DNA of 64,000 nucleotides, taken from Steinernema hermaphroditum (lineage: Eukaryota > Nematoda > Chromadorea > Rhabditida > Steinernematidae). The DNA lies in NCBI GenBank assembly GCA_030435675.1, contig CM059623.1:10442012-10506011 (forward strand). Reading direction: 5' to 3'. The position numbers and the translations under genes are program-made. The notes beneath the pieces are model-generated. The model was not told where the DNA came from and ran no database searches. It was given only the letters and a program-made list of their open reading frames with translations. Shown here piece by piece: positions 10,921-23,338 of this stretch (its first letter is position 1; each line of letters starts with the position of its first letter).

Positions 10921-13004
10921 GTCCCATAGCGGAGCGCAAAGCACAATGTAATTGCTATTCGGGTAAAAACAAGTGCGCGTTGAATATGTAGAGCGTAATA
11001 TGATCTTGTTATGTCCTTTTTGAGATCTTTCGCTTCCTCTCGGTTAGGAGGAACTGAACGACGAATTCCGCCCTTTGCAGTATACATGACGCTGGATTGC
11101 GTTCTGTATCCATTTTCAGCTATGTCCTTGATCTTGTTATTTTTTGAGATCTTTGAGATCTAGTCTATGACTAAAATGAAGGACATAGTGGTTGTGTTTG
11201 TTCCCGGTCACCTCGTCTCAAACTCTATTATACAGTTTATATAAACTGATCACTTTCTGTGTGGCTCATTGCGAACGTGATTGATTTGTAATCGGTCGGG
11301 GTCATTTCAACGACCTCACAACTCATTTTGCCATTTTGAACTTAAGAACTCAATTTCTAACACACGTGTTCTCAATTGTCAACGCAATGGAATGAAGAAA
11401 TGATAAAGCTGTACTTATCTCCGCATGATCGCCATGCATCCATCTTCTGGACCCCTACACTTGACCTCTTGTCATGCCTACCACACGATTCCTGGGAATA
11501 GAATGGGATGCCATCAAGATAATAACATGCAATTTTCAGCTTTTCGTGCGCTTGAAAAGAAACCAGTACCAAAAGCAATCTCGTTATCCGCCCGGCGCCA
11601 CTCGCTTATCCCCTTCTCGTTGCCTGAAGGTGCCTCCTCATGGGAGTGATATCGTGAGTTATCGGCTGTCGGAAGCCTTGAGTCACCCTTCCGCTCCCAA
11701 TTTTCTCTAAGTGTTTCCTGTTTATTGCCAGAATCTGATCTTGCGGACAGTTAAGCTTCCCTGTCCGATCCTCTTAGTTCCTGTTCCCACAAACAACCGT
11801 AATCCTTTTTCCCCAGAAACTTCATGCGTGTGAACTCCATGTTTTTGGCGGGGATTTCTCTATTTTTGGCTCTTAATCTCAGATATTCCATCTAAGACGC
11901 CTTCGTTTTCCTAGGGCGACTGGGCTGAATCACTAATCTTGCAGCACAAATGTTTCTCATGTTCATGGGAACGTTCCATCCCGGTCACGTTGGCGACGGG
12001 AACTCAGTTCCTCACTTTGGTCCTTACTCCTCAAGTGCGATGACGGCAAGTGCATGATGCTATCGAATATTATGCTAATCCGTTTTGTTTATCACTCATA
12101 CAAGTACATGCCCTTAGGCTGCATTCCGGGATGTTCGCTTGAGTGTGGGATGCTGTTCGGTCTTTCAGAGCTAGATCCTCACAACTCAAAAGGTCTGTTG
12201 GTTGTCAAGTTTGGAATGAATGACACATCTGTGCAAATGACTTATCGTAAGGTCATTCTGTAAAAACAACTGCCTATTGGCAGAGTGCTAATCGTTTTTT
12301 TTTGTAGCAGTTTTTGTATTATTAATGTAATGTAAAATTTACATGAACTTGTATTTCGTCCAACCCTCGAAGCTCCAACGTTTGGTCGATTTGCCCATAT
12401 CCCAAGGCATAGCTCTGTTTAGCTACTCGCGATTTACACTTTTATTTACATTTACACCGATAAACGCCTACCACATTTCAGCGGTTCCCTATCTGCAGCT
12501 TCTATCTCATATTTGGCTCTTATCAAGAAAAGAAGTGATTGATGGCGTTGTTTTTGTAGTGCTGGGTACGTGTTTGTAGGCAGTACTAATTGGTCTAAGC
12601 AATTAATGATTTCCACTTATATACAGTGAGTGCTTTTTGTTGTCGACAGGCTCTGGCGATTTAAGCTTTTTGACTCTAAACTTCTTAGAGCTCTTGTAGA
12701 TGCTTTCTTGTTAACCGTAAACACGCTTAAGCTTAGCCTGGACATCAGAAACAAACTCATTTCCCACATGTTCTTTTGTCTTTTTCTACAAAGTAGAAAA
12801 AAGAACATATAGTGTATGTTCTAACAATTGTCTCATTGTCAAAGGACGGCTGTTAGATCAGGTGCTTAACGCACTATTATGTCGTCCTAACTTTGTGAAT
12901 AGATCTCAGTTAGTAGTCCCATATGTAGTAGCTTTTTCTATACCCTTGGCATGTACACATAGATCTCGTTCACCAAGGAGACAAACAAACGAACGACCTT
13001 TTTC
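10921..13004. other. Intergenic; no gene recognised
   Basis: Short duplicated stretches (GATCTTGTTAT...TTTTTGAGATCTTT at about 11000 and 11130) and AT-rich sequence. No exon chain could be built on either strand. Confidence 0.45.
12768..12808. other. Imperfect 41-nt hairpin
   Basis: ATGTTCTT and TTTTTCTAC pair with GTAGAAAAA and AAGAACAT around an AAA loop, with one small bulge. It lies in otherwise featureless sequence; function unknown. Confidence 0.4.
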
Positions 13005-13360
13005 AGTTGTGTTATACAGCGATCAGTCGGTTCATCGCTCTTTGAGTGAGCGGTCATTCGTGACCGTCGTCAAGTTCCCTGAAGGCCTGGAACATCAAAG
13101 AGCCACAGTTCCACTGTCTTGCCAAGATGCCGATCACTGCCGCCGGACTCCACTCGTTGCGCCAGAGAAGCCGAAAAACTGCTGCAATTGGATCCGCCCG
13201 CTGTGCCCCACCGCCACACCTCGACAGAATTCAGCTACTTCGTCACTCTAATGTCGGCGAACACTAATGGGATCGCCGCTTTTCACTTCGATATTGTACC
13301 CTGTGTCGAGGAAAGAAACGAAGTGGCTACTACGGTGTGACATTTATCTTCTTTGTGCTA
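13005..13360 (+). repeat. Dispersed repeat R1, diverged copy
   Basis: Parallels 10340-10860 in order: GCGATCAGTCGGTTC, GAGTGAGCGGTC, GAAGGCCTGGAACATCA, CTTGCCAAGA.GCC, ACTAATGGGATCGCCG and CTACTACGGTGTGA. The shared 3' tail is missing or decayed. Confidence 0.6.
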
Positions 13361-13861
13361 AGCTGTTGATTCAAGAGTATAAACACGATCTAGTTCACAT
13401 CACAAAACTTTGTCCTGATACTATTGTTCTTTCATTCCTTCTGATACCCCTCCTTAGTACTTAACTAACTTGAATATGTGTGACCTCTCATTGTATTCTG
13501 TGTAAGGCCGGTTTCCCACATAAGCCGTATGGTCTCACCCTATACGTCTTATTTACTCCAGATATCCTTCGCCATCGACACTTATTTTTTCGCATGACAG
13601 CTCCTATATTTATCTCCAGCCGCCATCGCTTTTAACATTAGAATCGAGACGCTCATTTCCTGATTTTGTATTATTGCGTGTCTTGGTCATTCCATGACGG
13701 AATGCATTACTGATACAATTCGCTTTTTGTGTAAAAATTAGCGTGATAGCAATTTTTATTCGTTTTCCACGTTAGAAATTTGTGCACTGCCAATACCGTA
13801 TTTTGGAGACGTTTGGTTTGTCCCATAATGTGAGTAGGAGAAGTATTGCTTGCTGAAGTTT

Positions 13862-14015
13862 TTTTGGTCTTTCATTTGTGCCGCTGGCGATGGGTCGGGC
13901 ATTCCACTCGCTATCTCAGAAATGAGTTGATTGAGCAGTCGTTATCGGCGGCGCAATGATCGCTCGGCTCCCAGAAGACCTGGATCCCCAGGGAGTTGTA
14001 GCTCCACCGTAGAAA
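13862..14015 (+). repeat. Dispersed repeat R1, short 5' copy
   Basis: Matches 10325-10490: a TTTGTGCC.C..GCGAT.GGTCGGG stretch, GGCGCAATGATCGC, then CTCCCAGAAG.CCTGGA. It breaks off at GCTCCACCGT. Confidence 0.6.
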
Positions 14016-15694
14016 TATTTGCTAAGTTTACTACCGTTCTGTTGAATGCTACACTGAGACTCCTCCGCTTGTTGTCCCTTTGGACCCGATGTGCGTACTT
14101 TACATAAGACTTTCTTTTATCATATAGAGGTATTGTTCGATGGCTGACGTTGTTAGGGGATGTTTCTTTAATTTCCATTTTTGAACCCATTCATAGATCT
14201 TGTTTACACTTTCTTTGTCTGCCCAATACCCACTTCGTCGAGCACCTTCCATGTCCCACAACCCATTTTCTGTAATCGTTTTTTGTTTACGGTCCTCTGA
14301 TTTCCCAGTCTTTGCGTGACAAAAACAAATTTGCCAAAGTACACCTTCCGGGTGTCTCTAAACACAATTTTCCAAAGGTTTTCGACGCGATTTGCATGTC
14401 GGCACCCTGCTACTTCCTCTTTCGGACTCATAGACTCTTGAATAATGTATTCTGTTTTTGTCTGTCTTTCATTTCGGGAGCGTCCAATTGCATTTTTGCA
14501 CCTTCTGAAAACAACTCGAAATTCACGCGCCATATCTTTGCATCTCACTCCACTGACGTCATGGACCGCTGCAGAAACGAGGCTTTTAGCGCTCCTCGGA
14601 TTTCACGTCTACCGGAAATGCGACGGAAGTGCGTCAATTTTCGAGCGGCCACACGCCTCTCGGCGACAGAGACAACTTCGAAAACATCCTGTTTCAAAAT
14701 GCATTGGGCTCGACGATTAATTGATGCTCCCTTCTCATCTCGCAATTGGACACCACGTGTTCTTTGCCCCGAGCTTTTCTTCCTTTTTGCACTTTTTGTG
14801 CTGTCACGTGAGTGTAAACGTGATCCAGTCTTATCTCGAGTTATCCCTCCTGCAGTTAGCGTTGCTGCGATGCTGGTTGCGGTGGATACAAACAGATCGG
14901 ATTACCCGAAAGGTGTAAACATCGCTCTTTGTTGATTTTCTAAAATTGTTATGCGTCCCAAGGACGTTTTCTGTCAGGACTATTCCTGACGAATCGATTT
15001 CTATCGCTGCCCTCTTATCCATTTGGCAATGTACCAAAGTGGCAATGTCGCCAGATACGTTTCTTTTCATTGTGCCGTTTGGCGACTAATTCGCAGCTTT
15101 GACAAAGTTTTATTATTTGACAAAGTCAAATAATGTGCTAGGTTTATGATGAGAAAAATAAATAACACACTCCTCTCAGCAGGAATCGTAGTGTTTCTTC
15201 ACAGTATTCTACTCTTACAGAAAGAAAATGCTTCGGTCAGAGCGAGCTAAGTCCTAGGAAACCTGCGGTTTCACAAGGTTACATTTTTACCTATTTTCTG
15301 GCCCTTTTTTCCGCATTTGCCTCTATTTCCATTTGGCCTCTATATAACACGATTGATCCACTTCAGTCCTTGAAAGTGGATGTTAACTCTCAGTATTATC
15401 TACCTGCTCATCTATCCAATTACTTTTTGTTCACCTTTGGAGACAAGAATGAAGTGGATACAAGAACTCTTTCACTCGCCTCAATCACTGTGTATCGTTT
15501 ATCTATCTATTTGTTACTTATCCACTCGTCGACTATAGTCAGCTCAATTGGAGCTGACGGAGCTCTTTAAACATTGTAAGTGTCGGATCTCCAGGTGGTT
15601 TGCCTAATAAAATTACTAGTCTTATAGCACAATACGTGCGAGAGCATTTGATAGACATTACTAAGAACCCCTTTCAATCATTAAGCACAAAGTT
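14016..15694. other. Intergenic; no gene recognised
   Basis: Contains a 207-codon plus-strand reading frame (14312-14935) overlapped by open frames on the other strand. It has no family resemblance, signal peptide or convincing splice partners. Not called as a gene. Confidence 0.4.
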
Positions 15695-15900
15695 TCACGA
15701 GTTTATTTCTCGTATCAAAGGCTTACGCCTTGCAAGACGTCATATATATGCACAAGAAACACATTATCACTCCGTAGTCGCCGGTCTTCTTCTGACTTCG
15801 GCACATCAGAGTAGAACACGGCGATCCCATAAGTGTGCGCCGGCATCAGAGAGGCGAAAAGCTGATTCCGGAGACGGTGGAGCACAGCAAATTAAGCACA
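15695..15900 (-). repeat. Dispersed repeat R1, inverted copy
   Basis: Near-exact reverse complement of 10700-10915. It includes the tail GAGTTTATTTCTCGTATCAAAGG, the CTTACGCCTT hairpin core, GATCCCAT.AGTGTGCG, and GAGACGGTGGAGCACAGC. With 10305-10920 it forms a widely spaced inverted pair about 5 kb apart. Confidence 0.7.
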
Positions 15901-17875
15901 AAAAGGACACAAAATCGTTTACTAGATCCGTCGAAATTGCCCCTGCAGAAATCTAAATTTGCTTTGGATGACTTTATTTTATACATTTTTTACATCACAA
16001 TTTAAGGGTTGCAGCAGTTGAAGTTACTCAAAAATACAGGCAGTGGTGAACCAGAGGAATCGGCTTATCATAGATAATGGTAACCCAATAATGAAACTGA
16101 AATTTCGTATTTCAAATACCAGCAATACAGAGCACACTTTCCAACCGACTTCTAGTTTGAGGTAAGAACCTGTGAATGAGATCACATTGGAGATCACACA
16201 TGCAGCGAGGTCGTATTTTTCGTCACTTTTCAGGTCATTATTTCCTATTCTGGCCTTCACTTCCGTTTAACACAATAGCTATGGGACAGAATTAATTAGA
16301 TGGAACAATGAAATAATTCCTTCACTCACATTAGTAAGCACTGAAAATCAGAGGGTATTTGTTTACATCCGCCTTTTTACATCTACCAACCCGCTTGTCT
16401 TTTGATAATTTAACTGTTCCCAATGAATTCTAAATTTTCTGCTGTGCTTAAGATGACTCTTCGTTAATTCTGTACATTTTTGCATTAAAAATTACGAGTT
16501 TTTTCCAAAAATAGAGTCAGCGAAGAATTGAAGAACCTGTGATTGAGATAAGTTCTTTTTTACAGTTCTTTTGATTGACTTGCATAAATTATGGGAACCC
16601 AAAAAGACTCAGGAGACTTAAATTTCGTATTTCAAATAGGAGTATTACATAAGTCGTTTTACAGTTCTTTTGATTGATTGTGCAGGAATCGGAGACACTC
16701 TAAGGGCACCAAGAGATTATGTACTATACATAGAGGATGATTACACATTCATTGTACTTTTCACTCATTTTCAAAGGGTCTTCTTCGAATATTGTAGCTT
16801 CTATAAACAAGTCACGCATTAATTCAGCCGAGCCAATAGGCGTTTTATGATAAGTGCAAGTTTGAGTCATAGAGGCTCGCTGAAAATGACATTCATTGAA
16901 GTTTTACACTCGAGCTATTTTGTGCCCAAGGGAGACCGCTCTTGAACTTTTTGTTTGTGTAATTTTAAGGACGCCCCTGCGGCAGTTTAACTCAAACCAC
17001 AACTTGTTACCGGTCCTTTGACGTCTTGTTCAGATCTAAATCATTGTATGATATGTATTGACCTCAATACTACGGCCAATTATAATTAATTATATTTCGG
17101 AATTGTAGTTAATTGTTTCGGAATTTTATATTCTGAAACGCCGCGCTGATTGTCTTCTTATAATTGGGTCTGTACTATTAGACGCGCAGAAGTCGAGCTT
17201 CCAATGTCTGACGTTTCGAAACGCTAGCCAACCTGAGAGTCCAGAAGTAGGAATTTTCTCAGCTTTGGGACTCATTTCAAAACGGAAGGCTACAATTTGG
17301 CCCCCTACGATTTGGCTGACATTTGGTCCATTACTAGATTTTAGAGATAGTAGTAACTGCAGAAAATAATAGCTGCCCATAGCTTATTACTTCGGGGATC
17401 TTCCCTGTTACTGCTTAGGTTATCGACCAATTGGACTGAATTTCAGAGGCTAATTATCCCATCACTTCTTACTATCGTAATCGGAACAACTCGGACTTTT
17501 TGACACTTCATAAGTACATGCGGACTTCCACCCCCTGACCTCTCTCCTATGTATGCATATGGATTCGCTGCTTTATAAATGATGCAATCGGGTTGAATCA
17601 GCTGATTCCGACTCTGCTGCGCGTCCTCCAAAAATTAAACTCCAAACTCGTCACCCGCCTTCTCCTTTCAATCACATGCAAATCCCGTTTTAATGCGGCC
17701 TATTACCGCGCCCCCCTCTCCTCTTCTTTTCTGCTTCGCCGAGATACGCAAAAACATCTTCTTATCGGCCCCTTCGATCTCTGATGTGCTTTGCTCGCGC
17801 TTCGCCAATTCGCTTAAGCTGTTATTGTTGCCAAACACCTCTCCCTCTCTCAGAGTGTTTGTTTCAGGTGTCGCC
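15901..17875. other. Intergenic, AT-rich
   Basis: No gene seen. 16095-16190 and 16520-16700 share diverged phrases (AAATTTCGTATTTCAAATA, AAGAACCTGTGA.TGAGAT), and TTTACAGTTCTTTTGATTGA occurs twice (16561, 16660), indicating an old local duplication. Confidence 0.5.
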
Positions 17876-18179
17876 ATGTCCACGGCCACGTCCACAGCTC
17901 CTCTCAACAAGCCTTCAAAAGCGAACGAATCTTCTTCTCCGCTCATCTGGGGTCTTCTCATTGGAATAAACGTCGTGACCGCTTTGCTCAGCTACGGTAA
18001 CCTGACGTGGCTGGACAACAAATACTCGAAACAGATGCGAGGCATCATGGGACTCCTTCTTCTCATCAGCGCTTTCCTCCTCTTCTCTCAGGTCAAGCAA
18101 CCAGGTACAGCCAGGCGCCTCTCTGCATATCTAAGTTCACCGCATTTCAGAGCCTTCTGACGACGAGAAGGAAGAGTGA
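17876..18179 (+). CDS. Small two-TM membrane protein, unknown function
   Basis: Exon 1 is 17876-18104 and exon 2 is 18151-18179, with a 46-bp gtacag...tttcag intron and phases that fit. The product is about 85 residues. It has a Ser/Thr/Lys N-terminus, a first hydrophobic segment starting at PLIWGLLIGINVVTALL, a short loop with LDNKYSKQMR, a second segment GIMGLLLLISAFLLFSQV, and an acidic tail SDDEKEE. The start ATG follows TTTGTTTCAGGTGTCGCC, which looks like a trans-splice acceptor 11 nt upstream. An AATAAA-like signal lies about 80 bp after the stop. It is not recognised as a known family; topology suggests an ER or other internal-membrane resident. Confidence 0.65.
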
Positions 18180-18718
18180 GATCGTGAAATCGCAAGCGAG
18201 TGACTAATTTATTTTGAGAAACACTTATTTGTATTTATTCACTCAAGCATTATTGGACGAATAAATGAAGGAGTGCACTTGCCGGACACGTCATAACAAA
18301 GTATCCGAGTCCAGGAAAGCATGAATCAGGGATACGAGAGGCGACGATGTGTGAACGTTCGCCGTTCTGTTAGAATAGCACAGCTAATTGGCCTGGATTG
18401 ACTTCGTTATTTGGCGACAGGAAACGAGGGGATCAATCCGGGAGGCCATAATGGATGTTATGAATGAGAATGTTGAGGTCGAAGTCCACACAGTTGGGGG
18501 ACTTTTCCTTTGGAACACTTTTGTAGCGCAACGTAAGAATAATCCATCATTGATCTACTTTTTAATCAATTTCGCGGGAATAGCATCCTCCACTCGAAAG
18601 GACTTTAGAGCAGATCCAGTTGTGCGCTCTCGGTGCACAACCACAATCAAACCAAAATATTTGTAGAAGGTAATTTTTATCAGTTCCAGCCATTAGTTCC
18701 TTCAGTTTTTTTTTTTTT
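18180..18718. other. Intergenic; one unassigned open frame
   Basis: A 92-codon plus-strand frame at 18388-18666 has no recognisable domain or splice partner. The rest is 3' flank of the upstream gene and a T-rich run near 18710. Confidence 0.35.
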
Positions 18719-18920
18719 TAACGCCTTGTCAAGCCAAAGAATAGCTCCAGTTCCGAAATCTGCGCCGCCAAATGCCCCGTGAAGCGCGCCGTCTCCGACC
18801 GGTTCGACATCACCGCTACGCTAGGGATGAAACCGTCTGCCAGACATCCTCTGTTGTCTATTTCCGGTGTCATGCAAGGCAGAACGCCTTTGATTCATGA
18901 ACTAAACTCGTAAAGAAGTT
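18719..18920 (+). repeat. Dispersed repeat sharing the AAGGC..GCCTT 3' terminus (copy 2)
   Basis: Contains GACATCCTCTGTTGTCTATTTC, CGGTGTCATGCAAGGC, then GCCTTTGATTCATGAACTAAACTC. This is the same 3' end as 10880-10915 and the reverse complement of 42190-42250. It lies directly 5' of an RTE-type retrotransposon tail. Confidence 0.55.
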
Positions 18921-18964
18921 GGAAAGAACGCCTCCCTATAACATTTATTTATTACATCCTTTCG

Positions 18965-19345
18965 CGTCGGATGGAGCGTCGGATGGAGCGGAGAATGGCC
19001 GGAGTCCGTCTGCTAGACAGAAAGAGCAACGAGTGGCTCCGATGCGTGACCAAGGTAAAGGATATCGACGAAGCTGCAAGAAGACGAAAATGGAATTTCG
19101 CCTGGAAGATGGCGAATGGAAGCCCGGAAAACTGGTCCAACCGACTAGAGGAATGGCGCCCACCCGTGAAGAGGCCTCTTGGACGACCACGGACCCGATG
19201 GTGCGATGAATTTACGAAGAAACTCGGCAGCAGACGATGGCGACACCGAGCGCAAGAAGAAGCCAGGCAGTTGTGGCTAAATTTGGGGTGCGACAACATG
19301 TAATATGTTTGATATCGCAAATAAATTCGTAAATTCGCGTCACAC
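18965..19345 (+). mobile_element. RTE-type non-LTR retrotransposon, C-terminal tail remnant
   Basis: The reading frame 18971-19303 ends in the typical C-terminal tail of nematode RTE/endonuclease-reverse transcriptases: RRMAGVRLLDRKSNEWLR, then ARRRKWNFAWKMA, then KRPLGRPRTRWCDEF (the GRP..RW.DE signature), a W...A.....W series and a stop. The catalytic reverse transcriptase and endonuclease parts are absent, so this is a 5'-truncated dead copy, as is usual for target-primed insertion. The 3' end has AAATTCGTAAATTCG, a short tandem tail expected of RTE elements. Confidence 0.8.
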
Positions 19346-19364
19346 ATTTTTTCTACAGGAAAAG

Positions 19365-19905
19365 TCACCTCCTTCCAGCGTCTTCTCCGTCGTTTAAACT
19401 CGTTGCGAAACACTGCACCTCCATGATTGGAGTCATCAAACCGTCTTGCATTAGAATCCACCTCCCTCTGTTGTCACATGTTAGCGTTCTTCGTACGGAT
19501 TCTGGAGTATCTCTCGAATGGCCGCCGGCGCCTCTGTTCCACTAAATAGCGCTTCAGTCAACAGCCACTGCTGTGGCGACCAACCTGGAACTCGGTTTGC
19601 ACAGGATCCTCCAATCCATCGCATTGGAAAGTCCTCGTCACGCACCCATTTGCATTCATTCCAATTTCGTCGATTTCGATGATTTTGCTTGGAAATGGTC
19701 CCATCAGTACTTCTATTGTATTAGGATTGCAATTTCGGCAATCTGGACTCAGTTCAATGAAAGGAAAAGTTAGCAAATCCTTACTTTCGGTCGGTGTAGC
19801 TGCCGTAGTTGTCGTGATCCGAGGCACAGTCGAGGGATAAGTAGCCATACAAGCAAAGGAGCCTTTGAAAAGAAAGAAGAAGGAAAGCGCTATGATGGGT
19901 TCCAT
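19365..19905 (-). CDS. Secreted DUF281-like nematode protein
   Basis: The start at 19905 gives a signal peptide (EPIIALSFFFLFKGSFA) and a Thr-rich linker. A gtaagg...gtccag intron (about 48 bp) precedes DCRNCNPNTIEV, then NANGCVTRTFQCDG. A second intron starts at gttggt and the final exon carries LTCDNRGRWILMQ and VQCFATS, ending with TGA at 19365-19367. The spacing C..C / GC....F.C / LTC...G.W / V.C resembles the worm DUF281 family of small secreted proteins of unknown function. The last exon ends about 60 bp from the RTE remnant that points at it. Family assignment is by motif spacing only. Confidence 0.65.
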
Positions 19906-20459
19906 CCAAATGAGTAGAAACGTTTCACTATAACAGAGAACACACGCAGAGGGCGCGAGTCCTTGATTTTAGGGTCAAGTGGCCTTTTTGTTGCGTAAAC
20001 GTTTCACTCCCCCACTTAACGTCTATCTTAGGGAAACGGCGTTCAATTTGCATGACGACTTTTAGGACTCTTTTACTGCACCAACGCCAGGAATCTGGCA
20101 GCGCGAGATGTCATCCCGAAGGTCACCACCTGACTGCACCAAGAAGTGATATCTCTTCCAAAAAAGGAGATGCAAGTGCATTCATATAATAAAGTAGCAG
20201 CAACTCATGAAATGTAGGGTGTACAACACGCTAAGCAATACCGTACTCTTCCACAACACATCTTATCAACTTAATTCCCCAATGGAAAGGTCCACTATTT
20301 GCTTATTTACAAGAGCACCATTGGAGCACGTCACCCACATGACACCAACTGCCCTTTGGGGCGGACCGTTCAATCACCTGAGCTCTCCTTTTAGGGCGGG
20401 CCAAGATGCAAATCTGGCGCCGGCATCCATCTACTTATTGTCGCCTGAGCACCGCTGCG
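19906..20459. other. Intergenic; no gene recognised
   Basis: Divergent upstream region of the DUF281-like gene (minus) and of the phospholipase gene (plus). No further coding signal. Confidence 0.45.
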
Positions 20460-22691
20460 ATGTTGCCCCTTCAGCTGGTCCTTTTCTTAGCTTCTGTTGT
20501 GGTAACCAACAATGATCCCTTCTCAAATGAATCGATGTTGTGTGTAGTGCGTTATCAGTGGCTCAAGGTACGCCACGAAGGTCAGAGTCTTCGACGATGG
20601 GCTCGAAGTCCGCGAGACGACCGATTTCAACAGACTTTTCGTTTCGGAACATCTCGATGGAGAGCTAATCGATTGCCGGGAGGTGGCTGATATCGACGAG
20701 GTGAGTCGTTCAGGAGCCGTTTTTATGAATACCGAATGGTAGCGGTGCTTGTTGGCCGACGGAGATAAGACGGAGGTGAACCGAAAAAGATTTATGACTG
20801 TCCCACGCTTCTTCGTCCATCACATCGATTTGGTGGCTGATTCAAACAGTTAAGGAACAGAAAAAGAGTTTTCCTTAATTATACGACAAATTTTTTGGCG
20901 GTTCCCACCCATGCGCCAACTGATTCCCACGACAACTTATCCCTCGACATCTGATCAGAGTTTCTTCGACACCTTTTTTTTAGATTCTTTGAGAATAGCA
21001 CTCTAGATGTGCATTTGGAGCATGTTACTGCTTGTAACACACAAGGGAGGTCCCTTATGTGATGAACGCCGACATGGTTGAAACTTTGTAGGCTAATAGA
21101 TCCCCTGACATGGAATACAGAGTGGCGCAGAAGTTCTGTCACGTATAAAAATGAGATTAGCTCGCCGAAAAATCAATGGATTCGCGTGAAAATTGGTTTA
21201 TATATCAACTACAGCGATTTTTAAATACAGAACTTTTGCGCCACCCTGTACAGTGTCATATGGCGCACCAGTCCCTTCTAAATTTCAAAGTCTTAGAAGA
21301 GGGGCAACGACTTGTCAACAGTTTCTAACCAGCGGTTCCCAATGATATGTTTGAGGGATATCTTGTAATCGAATCGTGGACTGTCATGTTTTCTGGCAAA
21401 TTAACATTCTCGTGGTTGAACTTAAATACATATGTTTGATCTTCTGGCACTTAGCCTTTCTTGTCGGTGCAGTTCGTTAATATGGTTTGTTTGACCTGAT
21501 GACGCACTTCGATCTTTAATATCATACAAACTACATTTTTTTGAGAAGTTGATCTTGCTTTCTCAGCAAAAAACATTTCTGCATGTGCTGCTCTTTTTGC
21601 ATATTCATTCAAACCAGTAAACCAAGAAAGTCAGCCTTGTTTAGTCAGTATTAGAATTTATCTTAGAATATGGGTGAATGCACATTCCAGTCACACAGCA
21701 ACTCTAAATGTAATGAGTGGAAACTATAGATCTCCTATTTTGTTCGATGCATCTAAAACCAGCAGAATCGCTGTGTAGTAATCTCGTTTATTCACCGTTA
21801 TTTTGAGCTAATTGCAAACTGGTCGCTTGCTAAACGTAAAGAATAACCTTTAATATCATTCTCAATAACACATGTGACTGGATGTCACATATTTTCATCA
21901 GTCAGTGATCAGAAAGCCTGTTGTTTAAGTAGCACAAAGAAACGAAATGTGTCTTTATCACAGATTTATGATCTAGTGACACGTGCACCATCCACTTAAT
22001 AGCCTTCCCGGGCTTGATTATCAGATGTCCTAACGATTTTTTATAGCTCTTTCAAAGATTCCATCCTAATTGGTCTCAATGCAGCCGATCACGTGCCATC
22101 CCTTCAATTTCAGCTCTCCCGAAGGGTGCCCACATTCATCGCCTCCGATGGAAGCGTCGACAGCGATGGCGATGTCGACGAGCGCTCCTTTATCGACCTA
22201 ACCGCCAAATGTAAACACCAAAGAGCGCCGACGAACAGTAAGCGTCGAAGAGAACATCTGAGCAGAAAAGGACATTTCCAGATCGTCCCAAGCGCTCTTT
22301 GACGATCCTCCCAGGGACTAACTGGTGCGGATCAGGCCACCAGGCCCCCGATCCACACACCACCACTTCGGAGACGGACAAGTGCTGTCAACAGCACGAC
22401 TCGTGTCCGATCTTCTTGAGGCCGGGAGAATTCAAGTACGGCACGAGGAGTTACCTGCCCTACACCGTCAGCTACTGCAAGTGTGACTACCGATTCCACA
22501 ACTGCTTGAAGGAGGCGAACACCACAACTGCTAATCTCCTCGGCCGGTTCTTCTTCAACGTCATCCACAACGAGTGTTTCGAACTGGTCCGAGAGGAGAC
22601 CTGCAAAGAGTGGTACTTCTTTGGATTGGGAGGTTGTAAGGTATACGGTAGATCTCTTGTGGCGCGGTTCAGGGAACTGCCTCGTTATTGA
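20460..22691 (+). CDS. Secreted group III (bee-venom type) phospholipase A2
   Basis: The catalytic exon (about 22309-22691) carries the calcium loop LPGTNWCGSGHQAP, the catalytic KCCQQHDSCP (His-Asp of the CC..HD.C site), YCKCDYRFHNCL and FFNVIHNECFEL. The order and cysteine spacing are those of group III enzymes, which hydrolyse the sn-2 ester of phospholipids. The preceding exon (22114-22231) ends in frame at a 46-bp intron. The junction creates NRPKR before SLTILPG, a basic site where the propeptide would be cut. An upstream exon at about 20575-20700 (VRVFDDGLEVRE ... REVADIDE) joins in phase across a 1.4-kb intron. A possible signal exon starts at 20460 (MLPLQLVLFLASVV), but its junction to 20575 is not resolved. 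The enzyme looks intact. Confidence 0.82.
21116..21250. mobile_element. Tc1/mariner-type MITE (135 bp) inside the phospholipase intron
   Basis: Terminal inverted repeats CAGAGTGGCGCAGAAGTTCTG (left) and CAGAACTTTTGCGCCACCCTG (right) are flanked by TA on both sides, the target-site signature of the Tc1/mariner superfamily. There is no transposase, so this is a non-autonomous element. Confidence 0.7.
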
Positions 22692-23338
22692 GTGGAATAA
22701 ATTGTTTGTACACATGAACAAGAGCAGATCTGATACCACTTTATCAAAGCGTTTCTCAATAGATCATCTCTTTACAGGCACAGGCGAACTGTTTTAACCT
22801 TAATGACGGTGTCCCATTCTCTAGGGCTGTACGAAATCGCTTTAAATCGACGAGTCTTAATTTTCCGCAGCTCTTTCTATCACCATTCTCTAGCTGGACG
22901 TTAAGAGATGTTGGTCACTGCAATATCACGCAAAAATTGAATATGTGATTCATTTCGCTCACTTAGCCTAAATCCTAATCTGGCACACACGCAAATACTG
23001 AATTTCTTGCCTTTGCTTACTTCATTTCCATGATGGTTGTTAAGAAGCTTAAGTTTTGTTCGGAATTTTACTACGGTGAGGAGAGCGCAGGCCACTATGT
23101 GGCTCAAATTCCTCAAAAGTGTTCTTTCCATCACCATTCTCTAAGGCCCGATATGGATGGCCCCGATGTTTATGTTCTGTATCAGATTCTGACGCCTCCA
23201 CAATTCAAATATGACAGAAGATGGATAAACGCTTTATGGCGCCATTATCCACCAGCTGGACAAACATGCATGCTTTTTACCTCTAGATATAAAGCAGAGG
23301 CTGAGTAAAAGTGGTGCCTATCTTTGTTATTTTCCGAA
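22692..23338. other. Intergenic with one unassigned open frame
   Basis: A plus-strand frame at 23030-23308 (92 codons, DVYVLYQILTPPQFKYD) is not recognised. The phrase CATCACCATTCTCTA occurs at 22880 and 23130. An AATAAA at 22696 would serve the phospholipase gene. Confidence 0.4.

Noticed and set aside
14312..14935. 207-codon plus-strand open frame
   Set aside because: No family match, no signal peptide and an overlapping 114-codon frame on the other strand. Composition is not distinctive, so it is left as unassigned.
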